Assembly (NCBI RefSeq): GCF_000315625.1
Contig: NW_005434665.1
Span: 679,220-743,219, forward strand
DNA length: 64,000 bases
Direction of reading: 5' to 3'
Source of the DNA: Guillardia theta CCMP2712
Lineage: Eukaryota > Cryptophyceae > Pyrenomonadales > Geminigeraceae
Shown here: positions 10,920 through 22,500 of the stretch, in pieces
Position numbering within the stretch: the stretch's first letter is position 1
Layout of the letters: the number at the start of each line of letters is the position of its first letter
Position numbers and translations under genes: made by a program
Notes under the pieces: generated by a model
Databases searched by the model: none
What the model saw: the letters and a program-made list of their open reading frames with translations, nothing else
Told to the model about the DNA's origin: nothing

Positions 10920-13900
10920 TCAGCAAAACTGCTCATAAGCGTCAAAGAGGAGCAATGATATCAATTGCTCGACCTTGACACTGTTAGCCGTTCCACGTCG
11001 CGTTGAATGCTGTACTCGATCATCTTGAACAAAATTAGTAATCTCGCAAATATAAGTTTCATCAACCTTATATCGCTCGTCCTCGTCGCCACGTTCAGCA
11101 GCCGGCGGCCAAACAATCAGACGAAACATCAAATCTGCAGTGCTTTCCTGTATGTGCTGGATCAATGATCCCAGACACTCAGTTCGAAAACTCACTTCTT
11201 CCAAAATGATTGGAGGAAACACTGTAGCACAACTCCAAGCTTCAGCCTCTTTTTGCAAAATCTTGCAGAATGGGTGAGCAACGTAGTGTGCTCTGAAAGA
11301 CTGCAGAACCTGGAAAAATAGAATCGCCATATTGTTCTCGATGAAGTATTTCAAAGGAGCCGTCGAAGTAAACATATTCCTGCAATGCGCGTCATCAAAC
11401 GCGCTACTCTACATCCTGGAAATACCTTTCCACCAGTCTGCCAGGAGCCACAATGGCTGGTGAAACAGATACCTGTAGGATAGAAGATCAGTTTGCTTGG
11501 AGAAGAGGGCCAAACTGACCGATGCTTCAGAATTTCGCAGAATAACATCAATTTGAACATTGTTTGGTTTGGCAGTTACAGCAATCGTATTTTCTGTTGA
11601 TGATCGTCAATTAACAAATGAGTAGAAACCTTGATGGATACCATTATCGGGGGGAGATAGTAGAGGGTTGAAGAGTTCAAGACACATACGCGAGACATTT
11701 GCCTGCAGAACAAGTCAACATTGTAGCGATGAAAAGCATGACATACTCTCTCTGATCGATGACAATGCAACTTAGCAAGCAGAATCTTTCCTAGGATCGG
11801 AAGATTCGCACAAGTGTCGATTGCTTCCAAAAGAGAGCTTCGGAAACTGGACAGAAGGCCATTAAACGTGCAATGATTTAGATTGAGGAAGTAATCTACC
11901 GATGGTGTCTCGCGATGACGTCTAAAGCTGGCAGGATTCCAAGGGAAGGTAGCTGAACCACTAATAAACGGCAAGTACGGAAACCAACAAACAAATCTCA
12001 ACCTGAGGTGGAACCTGAGGCTTGCGAGGTACATGTCCTCCTTGACATCGAGTAAAACTTGTTGCTCGAAAATATGACTTTTCATGAAATACCTTGGCTC
12101 GGTTTCGGCTTTAGTCTTTGTTTATGAGAATGCCTGGGAAAAGGTCAGAGGAGTGTATCCCGTTTTCGACTCTGACCTCAAGAATTGTCTAGCTACTATT
12201 TCAAGAAGAGTACTTCCAGCACCGGCGAATTCTTGAGGTGTAGACGATTCTTCCGTTATATCGACTAGATCTGTCTCCATCTCGCTGGATTCGACCTTCT
12301 CGGTGGTTATCTCACCGTTCACTTCTTTATCTACACTTTCAGGTGGTTCGCTGGCAGGCTCTTCGGTCTGTGAGCAACGAAAACAGATATGTAAGATCCA
12401 CATGATATTCGACAAAACAAATGCGGCTACACACATTTTGATCAAGATGCCCATTGACCTCAACAACCTCGACATCCTGCTTGGTATCCTTCTAATGACA
12501 CGCAGGAATGTTAAAGCTGTACACTTACATGGATAGAATCACCTGTCCATCTTTGTCCTTCCGCTCTTGCTCTGCATTTATCGGTGCAGACTGTAGCAAA
12601 GCTAATATAGGCCCGCATGCCACACAATCTCTGCCAAATGCATAAATGCATGCTTAACAATGCCGTAAAAAGGACTTACCCGTTCACATTTACAGCTGCA
12701 CTGTTGGGAAGTTGACCCAGCGCCTCTATCGAGAGCGCACGAAACAATTCTTTTGCAACTATCGAAGATAGCGCCATGAATCTATGCGAATAAGGATCAA
12801 AAAGAAACACAAAACTTCTGTGCAGTTTGGCTTACAAATATTGATCCAGGTTTGTCGACTTGTTGGGTACAGGGAGATATCCCTCGGGGGGCTGCAAAAA
12901 AAAATTAGCTCACAGATGGAAACCCGCTGCTGACTACGACTTTGAATTTGCGTGTGTCGTTTCCAGGGATGTAGCTGGGATCCATTCTGCATAGGCAACC
13001 AAAATTACTGAATGCGACAGAGTAGAATATCAAGACTCACACGAAGAAGATTCTGCTACACTGGAACTGCTCATTCATGCTTGCCTAGAACAAAGTAAGA
13101 GTTTTGCCGTTGTCAAGACTAGAACAGAATGACCTTGATCAGTCCTTGTGAGGATCGTAGAATCACGCATTCAAACTCTTCGTTGAAGTTTGATCCCGAG
13201 GAAGCGAGGCTCAACGAGATACCAAGAGCTCCGATAGGCCCCTAAGAACCATAACCCATGCCATCCGTCCTTTCAGTCATGCAGCAACTTACCGGCAAAC
13301 GAGAGACACTCGAACTTCGTCCGAGAGGCTTAACATTCCACTTTTCGCTGATGTGACCCAAACTAGTTACAAACTTCGAGTCGATCTGCCAAGGCACGGA
13401 TTTATCAATCCACGGCCTATTTCCAGTAATCCACCAACCAACCTTCAATTCTTCCTGCAATCGGGACATCGTTGTCGACAAGTAAGTATGCGCTCGCTCG
13501 AACTTTGCAAGTTTTGCTTCAGTGGTTGCAATGGGGTTGAAGAAGTGTGGTTGTCCGCTCGACGCTAAAGTCAAGATTCTGAATGAGGCATGTGAGGAAC
13601 AACTGAGAAATTTTGACTGTGAGTAAATACTTCTTCGATAGCAGGTCAAGAAAGGCAGACAGCTGTAATGTATGATGGGCCGACGCTCGGATCCCGTCCA
13701 CCGCTTCCTTCCAGAGGAAAGTTCCCTGGGCACGAAGAGTCACGGTGAACATGTCGTCGACTACCCAACAAGAATCTCTGTATAGAAGAACAAAATGTCA
13801 CCTGTTCAGGCTTCTTGTCTGATTCCGCTGACTCCTCCGACTTCTTCTTCTGCTCCTCCTCCCTGAACCTCATGAAGGCAACCTTCTTTGCGAACACTTC

Positions 13901-14041
13901 CTCGGGATTCTCGGGCGGGAGGAGGGTGACCGATCCATCTGGCTGAACCAAGTCTACTTCGGGCTTGGAAAGAGGCTCCAGTTCGACATAGAGTCGCTTC
14001 CTCCCCACCCCCTCCCCTGGTCCCTCTTCTCTTCCCGCCAT
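10920..14041 (-). CDS. Mediator complex subunit 17-like protein (many small introns)
   Basis: Probable head-module subunit of Mediator, bridging transcription factors and RNA polymerase II in the nucleus. ATG 14041 gives KRLYVELEPLSKPEVDLVQ and then LPPENPEEVFAKKVAFMRF, similar in order to the N-terminus of plant MED17 (ISLEKLP, FPPD, RRIDFA). Later exons give FLWKEAVDGIRASA (compare WPWDSV...LRSAL), HISEKWNVKPLG (compare the L..NWKVK element), KELFRALSIEALGQLP followed by AAVNVNG (compare the LF..L..EA...VNVTG region), and LLEIVARQFL. Clear donors/acceptors include 13270 (GTAAGT) and GTATGT near 11740. Exons below 12100 (NTIAVTAKPNNVQIDVILRN; the final exons ending DAYEQFC) are taken as the same gene because a GT-AG intron near 12140-12190 avoids the stop at 12122. 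That join is the least certain; two genes is the alternative. Confidence 0.6.
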
Positions 14042-14803
14042 GCCGCGTGAACCCTCCGCACCCCCTACCCTACAAGGGGGTCCTTGTGATTACCCCTACC
14101 CACATTGCTGACCAAAAAGATTATATGAAAGACCCGGTACGTGGGAATTCCATTCACTTATACCCCCCAGTATCCCGTAAAGTCCCTTGACTCGTACTCC
14201 ACCTTACCCTCAGTCACCTTGGTTACCCCACCCCTTAGTTTCTATGAATTAGCTCTCAAGTACCCCATAATTTAGGGGTAGGTACCCCTACCCTGAGAAT
14301 TGATGCCCTGCCGTTGGCCATGCTGCTCCAGGTCAGGAGGAGGAGGAGGCGGAGGCGGCGGCGTACGAGGAGGAAAGGGAGGAAACATGGATGGTGCCAG
14401 GAAAGATGGTGCCAGGAAAGATGGATACGGGATGAATGTGGGTGAGAGTAGGTGACACGCGGAGTTTCAACACATGGGAAAGGGCATTGGAAAAGACGAT
14501 AGATGGACGATGAATTCAATCAGGATGAGGAATGAATGAAAAGCGGAGATGAGGTAAATAATGGAAGATTTTGCGTAGAGAATATAACTTGGTAGATAGC
14601 AGCATATCTGGATGAGAATCAGAAGGGGGAGGGCAAGGACAGGGGTGTTGTGTATGAAAAAAAATCGTGTTCATAGAACAACGAGAGCAGATATGATTGT
14701 GGGGTGGTGCGTTTGCTGCAGCAGGCAGCAACTTAGATATCAGTGACGCATCGCTCAGGTCTGGTACGATGGGGAAAGCTACAACCTGCAGTGTGGGACG
14801 GGC
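14042..14803. other. Divergent intergenic region with TACCCC tracts
   Basis: Positions 14060-14290 carry repeated TACCCC/CCCTACC runs; 14340-14410 is a purine-rich (GGA)n stretch. The region separates the MED17-like start from the next plus-strand gene and probably holds both promoters. No gene is seen. Confidence 0.5.
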
Positions 14804-16516
14804 ATGCAAAGAGTAGCATGGATAGCAAGGGTAGCGGCTCAAAGGTTCGGGGCTGCGGGGATCTGGTGTTCTCCTGGCAAGGAAGTCCAGAGGCCGAAGG
14901 AGTTTATCCCAGGGCGCGTGTTTTTGTATCCCTCCGAGCAGGAGCTCGACCCAGAGGCTACTATCCTCTCCCTCGTGGAGGGGGAACCAGAGTCAGAGGA
15001 GGTAGTGATCTCAGTGCTTGTCGAGCTCAGAAGCAAGCCTGCCCCTGGCCTCCCCTCCCTTGCTGCGCATGGCAGCGAGGACAACGTGGTCCCGCCGAAG
15101 AGCAGCAAGTCGGCTCTCAACTACAAGATGGAGTTTGATGAGCGAGGGCGGGTCGTTACTATGATGCCGGCTCCGCTTCCCGGGCCCAGGCAGGGGTACG
15201 ATTTCATGGAGTGCTATGAAAAGATCAACATTTCAGACATCAAAGGTGATTCCGACAACAAGATTTTAACAGCAATGAAACATGTGCTGAGCAACAATTT
15301 CAACACCATCCTCGACATCTTCCTGCATTATGCCACCCCGACGCAGCCCACTGAGGAGGAGGAGGAGGTCGAGCTAGTGATTACCATGAGCTCAATGGCA
15401 CTGTTTGCTCGCACGTGCCACCTCACTTCAGACTCTTGTAGCTTCCTTCAGATCCAGTTGTCCAGTGTGCAGCCTGACCTCATCTACCCGGTGGAGGAAG
15501 AGTGGAACCTCGGGATTTTCGACGCTCGGTACAATTTTCCTGGGTTTATGGAGGCTCTTGCTCGTGAGAGGAGGCTGTGCTCCCTTCGACTGCCTTTGAG
15601 TCTACATGCAGGCATTGCACACCTGAAGAAGTTTGGAATGTTTGCCATTTGCGATCAGGTGCAATGAAACTGGGGGTCATCCAGGCTGACTGTCAGGGGC
15701 AGTTGAACAAGCTGCTTCACACACAGATCCTTCCGTACGCCACTGGTGATGACGTGGACTCCACGAGAGAGCTATTGCAGCGACCGAGCGTGAAGAACAT
15801 CCTGTTCAACCAGAGAAGCGGGATCAGAAAATTCTACCACAAGCGGTTGTGAGCCGCCGCTGCTGACCAATGGTGATGATGATTGCAGGCTGAACCTCGA
15901 GAACGACGTGAGCACAAACGCCCGGTCGATGACCTTGTATGCTTACATCGCAGCCCTCCGAGCGGCTGACCAGCTGGATGAGGAGCTCACACCGCAGGTA
16001 GGCAGGAGCAGGACGAGGAGCAGGAGCTGGATGACGAGGATAACTGACTGATTTTCATCCCTCTCAGTCCGTGAAGGAGATCTGGTTGGCTACAATCTCC
16101 TATGAAGTCCCTCCCGACTTGATCTCAGAGGTGAAATGTTCAGCAATTAGAGGAACCCTGTACTTTTCCTTTCCTTCCCCTCCTCCTTCTCCTCCTCCTC
16201 CTCCTCCTCCTCCTCCTCCTCCTCCTTCCTCTAACCTCCTACCTCCTTCTCGAGCCATCACCTCTCCCATTTCCTGATTCTGCGTTGGTGCGCGATTGGG
16301 ACTACAGGACGACAAGAAGATGGAGATAGCGCTGTGCGAGTTCGAAGAGATTATAGTACGCTCTGTGCTGCACAAGAGCAAGGTATCTTTTACAAGTTCA
16401 ATATCTACAACTTCAATCGCCCAACATTTACATTACAATATGAACAGGTGAACGAAGACGGACTGCCTCAACAGCTCGACCTCTTCATCAAAAGGTTCTT
16501 GAGATACAATGTGTAG
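14804..16516 (+). CDS. Unrecognised protein, at least six exons
   Basis: I do not recognise this protein. ATG 14804 opens a long exon (to about 15659): basic N-terminus MQRVAWIARVAAQRFGAAG, possibly organelle-directed, then acidic/mixed sequence with ATILSLVEGEPESEEVVIS and KILTAMKHVLSNNFNTILDI. A 38-nt intron (15660-15697) then allows GQLNKLLHTQILPYATGDDV. Later exons give RSGIRKFYHKRLLNLENDVS, SMTLYAYIAALRAADQLDEE, SVKEIWLATISYEVPPDLIS, DDKKMEIALCEFEEIIVRSV and the final NEDGLPQQLDLFIKRFLRYN-V before TAG at 16514. The C-terminal half looks helical. Part of the first exon (15340-15440) may be intronic. The gene converges on the VPS13 gene, with stops 27 bp apart. Confidence 0.55.
16187..16227. 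repeat. (CCT)n microsatellite inside an intron
   Basis: A near-perfect run of CCT triplets lies in the intron before the exon DDKKMEIALCEF. It probably doubles as a long polypyrimidine tract. Confidence 0.9.
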
Positions 16517-16543
16517 AGATAGAATGCGAACAGAGCGATCAGT

Positions 16544-19500
16544 TCATCCCCATGCTCTGCCCGATCTTCTTCATCCCGCTCTTGATCCCGTTGAGAGGAT
16601 GCCTGGCCATGTTCTGCGACCCTCGTCAGCCTCTCATCACCATCCTTTCCTTCCCCTTCTTCTCACCTGCGCTGCACTCGCTGCAGATCCTGCAACGGAC
16701 CCGAACTTGTCCAGAGCTCTGACGGCAACGAAGCGCGAGCTCACATGCTCGTGATGCTGCGCCGCCTTCCCCTGCGTCAATGTGAGGAGTGGACAACACG
16801 TGGGGAGGAGAAGCAGCAGGGGAGGAGGCGTACAAGAGCGCGCTTGCGAGTCAGGGGTTTGTTGCCAGCCTTCTGTGCGTGAGAGTGGCTGCCCAGGAAG
16901 GCATCGAGGCCCTTGAGCAGGAACTTGCTGCTGAAAAAACTCTTGCGGAGGCTGAGGAGCAGCCGCTGTTGAAGGTACTTGAGGAGTCCAGTCTGCGTGC
17001 GCAGCTGGCGGATCTTGTCGAGGGGAGGGATTGAGACGATGATGTCGTCAACCCGCTTCTTCCTGAGCAGCCTCTGCAGGAAGGGTGAGGGAGGGGGGTT
17101 GGGGAGGGGAGGTAGGAGAGCAGGAGAAGCAAGAGGGGAAGCAAGCAGAGGAGGAAGCGAAAGGGGAGCAGGAGACGAGGGCAAGAGAAGTACCTCGACG
17201 ATCCTCCCGAACTGACGTCGAATGATGTGACTCTCGTCGCCTGTGGACATGACGCTAAGATGCAACGTCCACTGTTTCCATCGAAGCTCGTCGATGTAGA
17301 TGTATGCCCCAAGATCATGCAGGTCGGTCACCTCCGCCCCTTCCTCGCTTCCTCTTTGGTTCAACACCAAGTCTGACAGGATGCGAATGTCTTCGCGCAG
17401 CGCCTCTTGCAGAAACATGTTGGCGTAGGAGGAGGAAGTGAACTTGGCCGAGAGCGCCGTCCTCTTGGCGTTGCTGCTCTTGTCCGCCCTCTCCTTGAGG
17501 ATCTTCCCGCCGAACCTGACGAGCTTGGCAACGAGACGGTCCTCGAGGAAGACGTAGGGGTCCCCGTTCTCGATGAGCACGTGGTTGAAGTACTTGCGCA
17601 CTCCCGGTTGGTTCAGCTTCTCCATCACTGCGATCTTGCACGCGACGTGATCGTTGGAGTCGAGGAAGACAACCACGGGGAACGGAGTGGAAGGGTCGAA
17701 CTGGTTGTCCAGCTGGAAATTCATGATGGAGAAGGAGACCTTGCGCGAGCTCGAGTCCTGCTCGACGGACACGTTCACGTCCTCCAGCTGTAGATGCAAA
17801 ATCTCCTCCGTGTGGGACCTCAGGTTGTAATCCTCGAGGACGAACCGGAGGCCGACGCTGTGCAGGTGCAGGTAGTTCTTCTTCTGCTCCTCGCCCTGCT
17901 GCCGGTCCCCTCCCTCCAGGTCTCCCACCGCAATGTGCAGCCTCTTGGTCCCTCCGTCCAGGCAAACGGTCCCGGTCAGCTGGCAGGCCTCCATAGCGTG
18001 TCTCCTGGTCATTTGCTGGGGACTCTCGTAGACGTAGACGAAGGGGGAGACAGTGATGGGCAGCTGCCCGCTGCTTGACAACTTCGCGCCGATGGTGATA
18101 ACGTCACCATGCTTCAGCCGGTGCTCGACCACAGGCTTGCCGTTGACCATGACCCCGTTGGTCGAGTTGAGGTCGAAGAGGATCCAGTTCCCGTCGAGGT
18201 CCTGCTGCAGCATGAGGTGTCTTCTGCTCACCAGGGAGGAGGTGACTGAGTCTGAGCAAGCGATAGTGAAGCCCATCTCGCCCTCCTGAGGGAGTGGGTT
18301 CCTTCCGATGATCATCTTCCTCCCTACCAGGAGCTCGATCGTCATCAGCCCCAGCACGTCCATCTTGGTGAACCGATGGCTGAAGGGCTCCTTCAGCTTG
18401 AGGATGTGGCTGCCGGACACGAAAGAGCCTCCACCCTCCGCCGCGCTCAGCTGCTTCTTCTCCAGCAGCGTCCTGACCAGGAGCCCCTGCGAGGACTGGA
18501 AGATGGGGATCCCGATGCTCTCGAGGTTGTCGAGGTCGATGGCTGAGGAGGAGGGGACTTGACAGCCGTCGATCTCGGTGAGCACGACCACCTTAGCGAG
18601 CATCGGCTCGGGCCAGATCATGTCGACCGTCTCGAAGGGCTTCACGCGCAGCACGAGCTTCCTGCTAGCATCCACCTGCTGGAACGCCAGGTCGAAAGAG
18701 CTGTGGTTGGTGATCCTGTGCGGAGCTCGCTCGCTGGGCTCTGTGATGTGTATGTACACTGGTCCCGAGCTCGAGCTCGAGCTGACCTCCACGGCGATCA
18801 CCCTGCCATCGGAGCAGCGAAGGAGGATGGGGCCTAGGCTGTTGCGGACAGGAGCGAAGATGGCGCAGTTGCTGGAGAGGTCTTCGGCTGCCAAGTTGAC
18901 ACTGAGCCTGCACTTGGCTCGTCCTCCTTCGGGGTAGAAGGGCGCAGACTGACCAGGCTCCAGCCAGAGAGTCGGACGACGAGCATCGTTGACGAACCTG
19001 ACGGAGGGAGAGGCTCGTTGCCAGACTACGAGAGGATCGGCGAGGTGGTTGCGAAACACGATCTCGGGCTCGAAGGAGATGACGATGGTCCTGTCAAACT
19101 TACCCGAGGCTGTACTGGTCGACACGTTGAGGTACAGCTCTCTCAGCGGGGTGTCCTGCTGAGTCCGCTCCTTCCCCTTCGAGTCGGGGGTCAGCTTCAG
19201 CTGCAGCCCATCAGCCGTCTGCTTGTCGATCGAGAAACCCTGAGTCCAGCTGAAGCCCTCCATCATCATCTCCAGCTCGTTCCCACCAGACGCAAAGTCG
19301 AAGCCGACGGGGCTTCCGACCGTCAGGCACTTGGTGCTGAGCTTCTCGGACATGGCGTGCGAGGTCTGGCGCACAAAGAGCGGCTCTCCCGTCAGGTTGA
19401 GGAGCCAGTACCGGTGGTAGAGACTGATCCTGAACCCCCCCGTCGACTTGTCCGCGCTGACTTCGACTACGAGCTGCTGGGCCTTGGCTGAGGGGTCGGA

Positions 19501-22500
19501 GATGTCCACGACCTCCTCCAGCTCGGAGGCAGCTGAGTCGCCATGCACGAGGATGCCTGCTGACCAAGGAAGCTTCTTCCCCTCACTCGTCACGATCCGA
19601 AGACGCAAGTGAAGCTCCCGACGCAGGTCGACCCCGAAGATCTGCTCAGACCCCCCCCGCGCTACTAGGCTGTCTGCGATGACGCTCTTGGTCTGGTCGA
19701 TCAGCTGGACTTCCAGGTGGTGGCAGGATAGGTTGTCAACCACCCACGGGGGGTGAAGCTCGACAATGCAGGGGTTCCCAGGGGTCCTCTCAGCTCCCGC
19801 AGCCTTCGTGACGGCGTCCACGAACTTGACCGTCCACGAGATCGAGTCCCTTGCTCGGAGCTTCTGCCGCTCGTACACGGCATTCTGATCCGACGGGTCG
19901 TTGGCTATCTTGGTCGCCTGCGGGTCAATGATCTTACACGTCATCGTCCTCGTGCGGATGCCGGCGTCGCCCGATGCGGAGATCTCGCTCCCTCTCCTCA
20001 TCGCCGTCATCTCTAGATCGCTCGAGGAGTTCCCCTTGAGGATCGGCTGGATGTCCTCCTGCAGCACCTTGTCTCTGTTCCACTTGCTGCTGCTGAGGAA
20101 GTAGGTTCTGCCGCAGTTGGAGGTCACCAGGATCGCGTTGTTCTTCACCAGCATCGACTTCTTGGGCTCAGCCGTCGCTACGTCCTTCCACTCCACTTGG
20201 ATCATCGGCATGTGCTCCATCGTCATGAAGAGGAGGTGACGGGTAGAGAAGACGATGTAGCCATCATGCTTGTGCACGTCTCGGTACCAGGATCCCGCGT
20301 AGATGGCGACGATGGCGTCGTCGGACGAGAGATTGAACGCGCCTCGAGCCACATCGTCCACGTCCTCCTCCACCTGAGTGACCCTGTTCTCCGGCATCAC
20401 CCCTAGGATGGTCTTGTACGTCTCCGCTCTGTTCAGCAGCGTGCGGAAGATGTGCGTCCTCTTGCTCGTCCTGACCTCCAGAGCGTTGGGGAAGACGTAG
20501 GCCGTGCTGGACTTCTGCAGGGAGACGATCTCCTCCACGGGGATGATGAACTTGTGCTCCCCTCCTATCAGGTTCGAGTAGTGGCAGAGCGCAAAGTCCG
20601 TGACGTACAGCACACCCTGTCGGAACACGCCGTCCTGATCGTAGGCACAGGTGAACCAGGCGACGAGCGTCGTGTCGAGCGGTAGCATCTTGCCGAAGAT
20701 GCGTTGGAACTTGATGTCCACACACTGAGAGGAGCGGACGGAGCCGTCATGCACGCTCCTGATCTTGATTGCCTCCCCCTGCAGGTTGCACCAGCTGTAG
20801 TCGAGCCCGTCGACCACGGGGCGGAAGAGGAGGGAGCCGTCTCGGGCATGCTGTAGGGGGACGGAGATGGAGCAGTCAGGGTGGATGACACCGAGCTGGA
20901 GCATCTCGTGGTCAGGGAGGGAGATGGCGCTCATGACGGGGATCTTCGAGCCATTCCTGACGCTGAGCATGGAAGAGACCACAAGGACCTTCTGCCCGTC
21001 GACGCTGCAGAGGTCGCAGACGATGTGGAGGGGGCAGGTGTTGCTCCTCTTGCCCGCGTCCCGCTCGATGATGTACGAAGTTGTCTTCTCCACCTCCATG
21101 GACACCCTGCAGAACACGTTGTGCGCATCTGCAAGCTGCAGGCAGACATGGTTGTCCAGCGCGCTGTCGTCCGAGTAGCGGACGGTCAACTGCTGTCCGC
21201 TCCTCCTCCTCCAGACCTGCTCGTACGTGAATTCCATCCGCTCCAGGCTGCGGACGGTGTGCTCCGATCCGTCCTCAAGGATGCAGACCAGCGGCTCTGC
21301 CAGCAGGTTGTGGATCGAGTAGGGCACGAACTTCTCAGCATGCAGCTGCTGCTGGGTCACAGCTGGGCTGGACAGCGAGTCTCCAAGATCCTCGTTGCGC
21401 AGGATGGCGAACAGCCTTCTGTCGTGCGTCCAGGACTTGATGGTGAGCTGGAGAGACTCGATGAAGGCAGTGGAGATGTGCATGATGCACATCTCGTCGG
21501 CAGCTTCCAGCAGGAGCTGGGTGCTCTTCGGGCCCGAGCTGAACTTCAGCTCGACATCCCAGGGCTCGACAGCGGGCCTCCAGCTGGAGGTCGGCCGGTA
21601 GAAGTACTCGACCCCGAGCCGCAGTTTGGACGTGACCTGCTCCTGCACGCCTGAGATGAGGATGTTGGGGATGCCGATGCGGAGGAGCGGGACCCAGCGG
21701 CCGACGAAGTCATCGACGAGGGTGATGCGCATGTTGAGGCCGAAGAGGCGGAGACGGAGAGGGTTGTCTGCTGCCTGCTCCAACTGCTTGCCGGGAGGAT
21801 GAGCTCTTGACGAGCTGCTCCTCTGTATGGCCCCGTGGCCCTTGGTCGGGTCCGGGGAAGAGAAGAAAACCCGAGACCGCAAGCTCAAGAGCTGGTTGGA
21901 CCAGATGCCTCGGGCAAGGATGATGTCTTCGTACGTGATCATGGCACAGAAGTCAGAAGCTGAGAAGAAGAGCTGAGGGGCCTGAAAGGAAAGATGTGAA
22001 AATTCAGCAGGAGCACGACAACATCAAGGTCGCAACGACCATGATACACAAAGCAAAGCAAAACGACATGAAACCAAAGTATCGCTGAGAGATGGCGTTG
22101 ATGTTGAATGACATAACAGACACTAAAAGGGAAAAAAGCTAGAATTGTCTTGAATTGTCTCACCTGGCCCTCGACATTCCTATGCCCATCTCCCTGGTAC
22201 CACTGTTGGGAGAAGGCGAGCAAACAAGGCCGAACAATCTGCATCCTGGCGTTGGAAGCTTGACGGTGATTCGAGCAAGAGACGAGGGAAAACTCGGCGA
22301 TGTCAACCCTGACGGTGCTCTCTGCCTCGAAGGCAGCATATAACACATCCACGTTGCCGTTGAGCCTGAAGTGATCAGCGTCGTCTCTGTACAAGTCGTT
22401 GACAAGGTCGATGGTCGCATCCGGCAACATGGTCTGCACGATCAGCCCCCCGGGATGTACAAGGCTGTAACGGAAAGCTCCGATCTGTCGTGAAACAAGT

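Noticed and set aside
12122-12475. Transmembrane segment (VAAFVLSNIMWILHICF) in the MED17-like gene
   Set aside because: The hydrophobic stretch lies between a GTAGCC donor and a GCTCACAG acceptor, and splicing it out keeps frame; it is probably intronic.
17315-21178. Many long antisense and out-of-frame open frames across the VPS13-like gene
   Set aside because: GC-rich coding DNA leaves alternative frames open; only the frame with PH, GRAM, VAB and FHA signatures is coherent.
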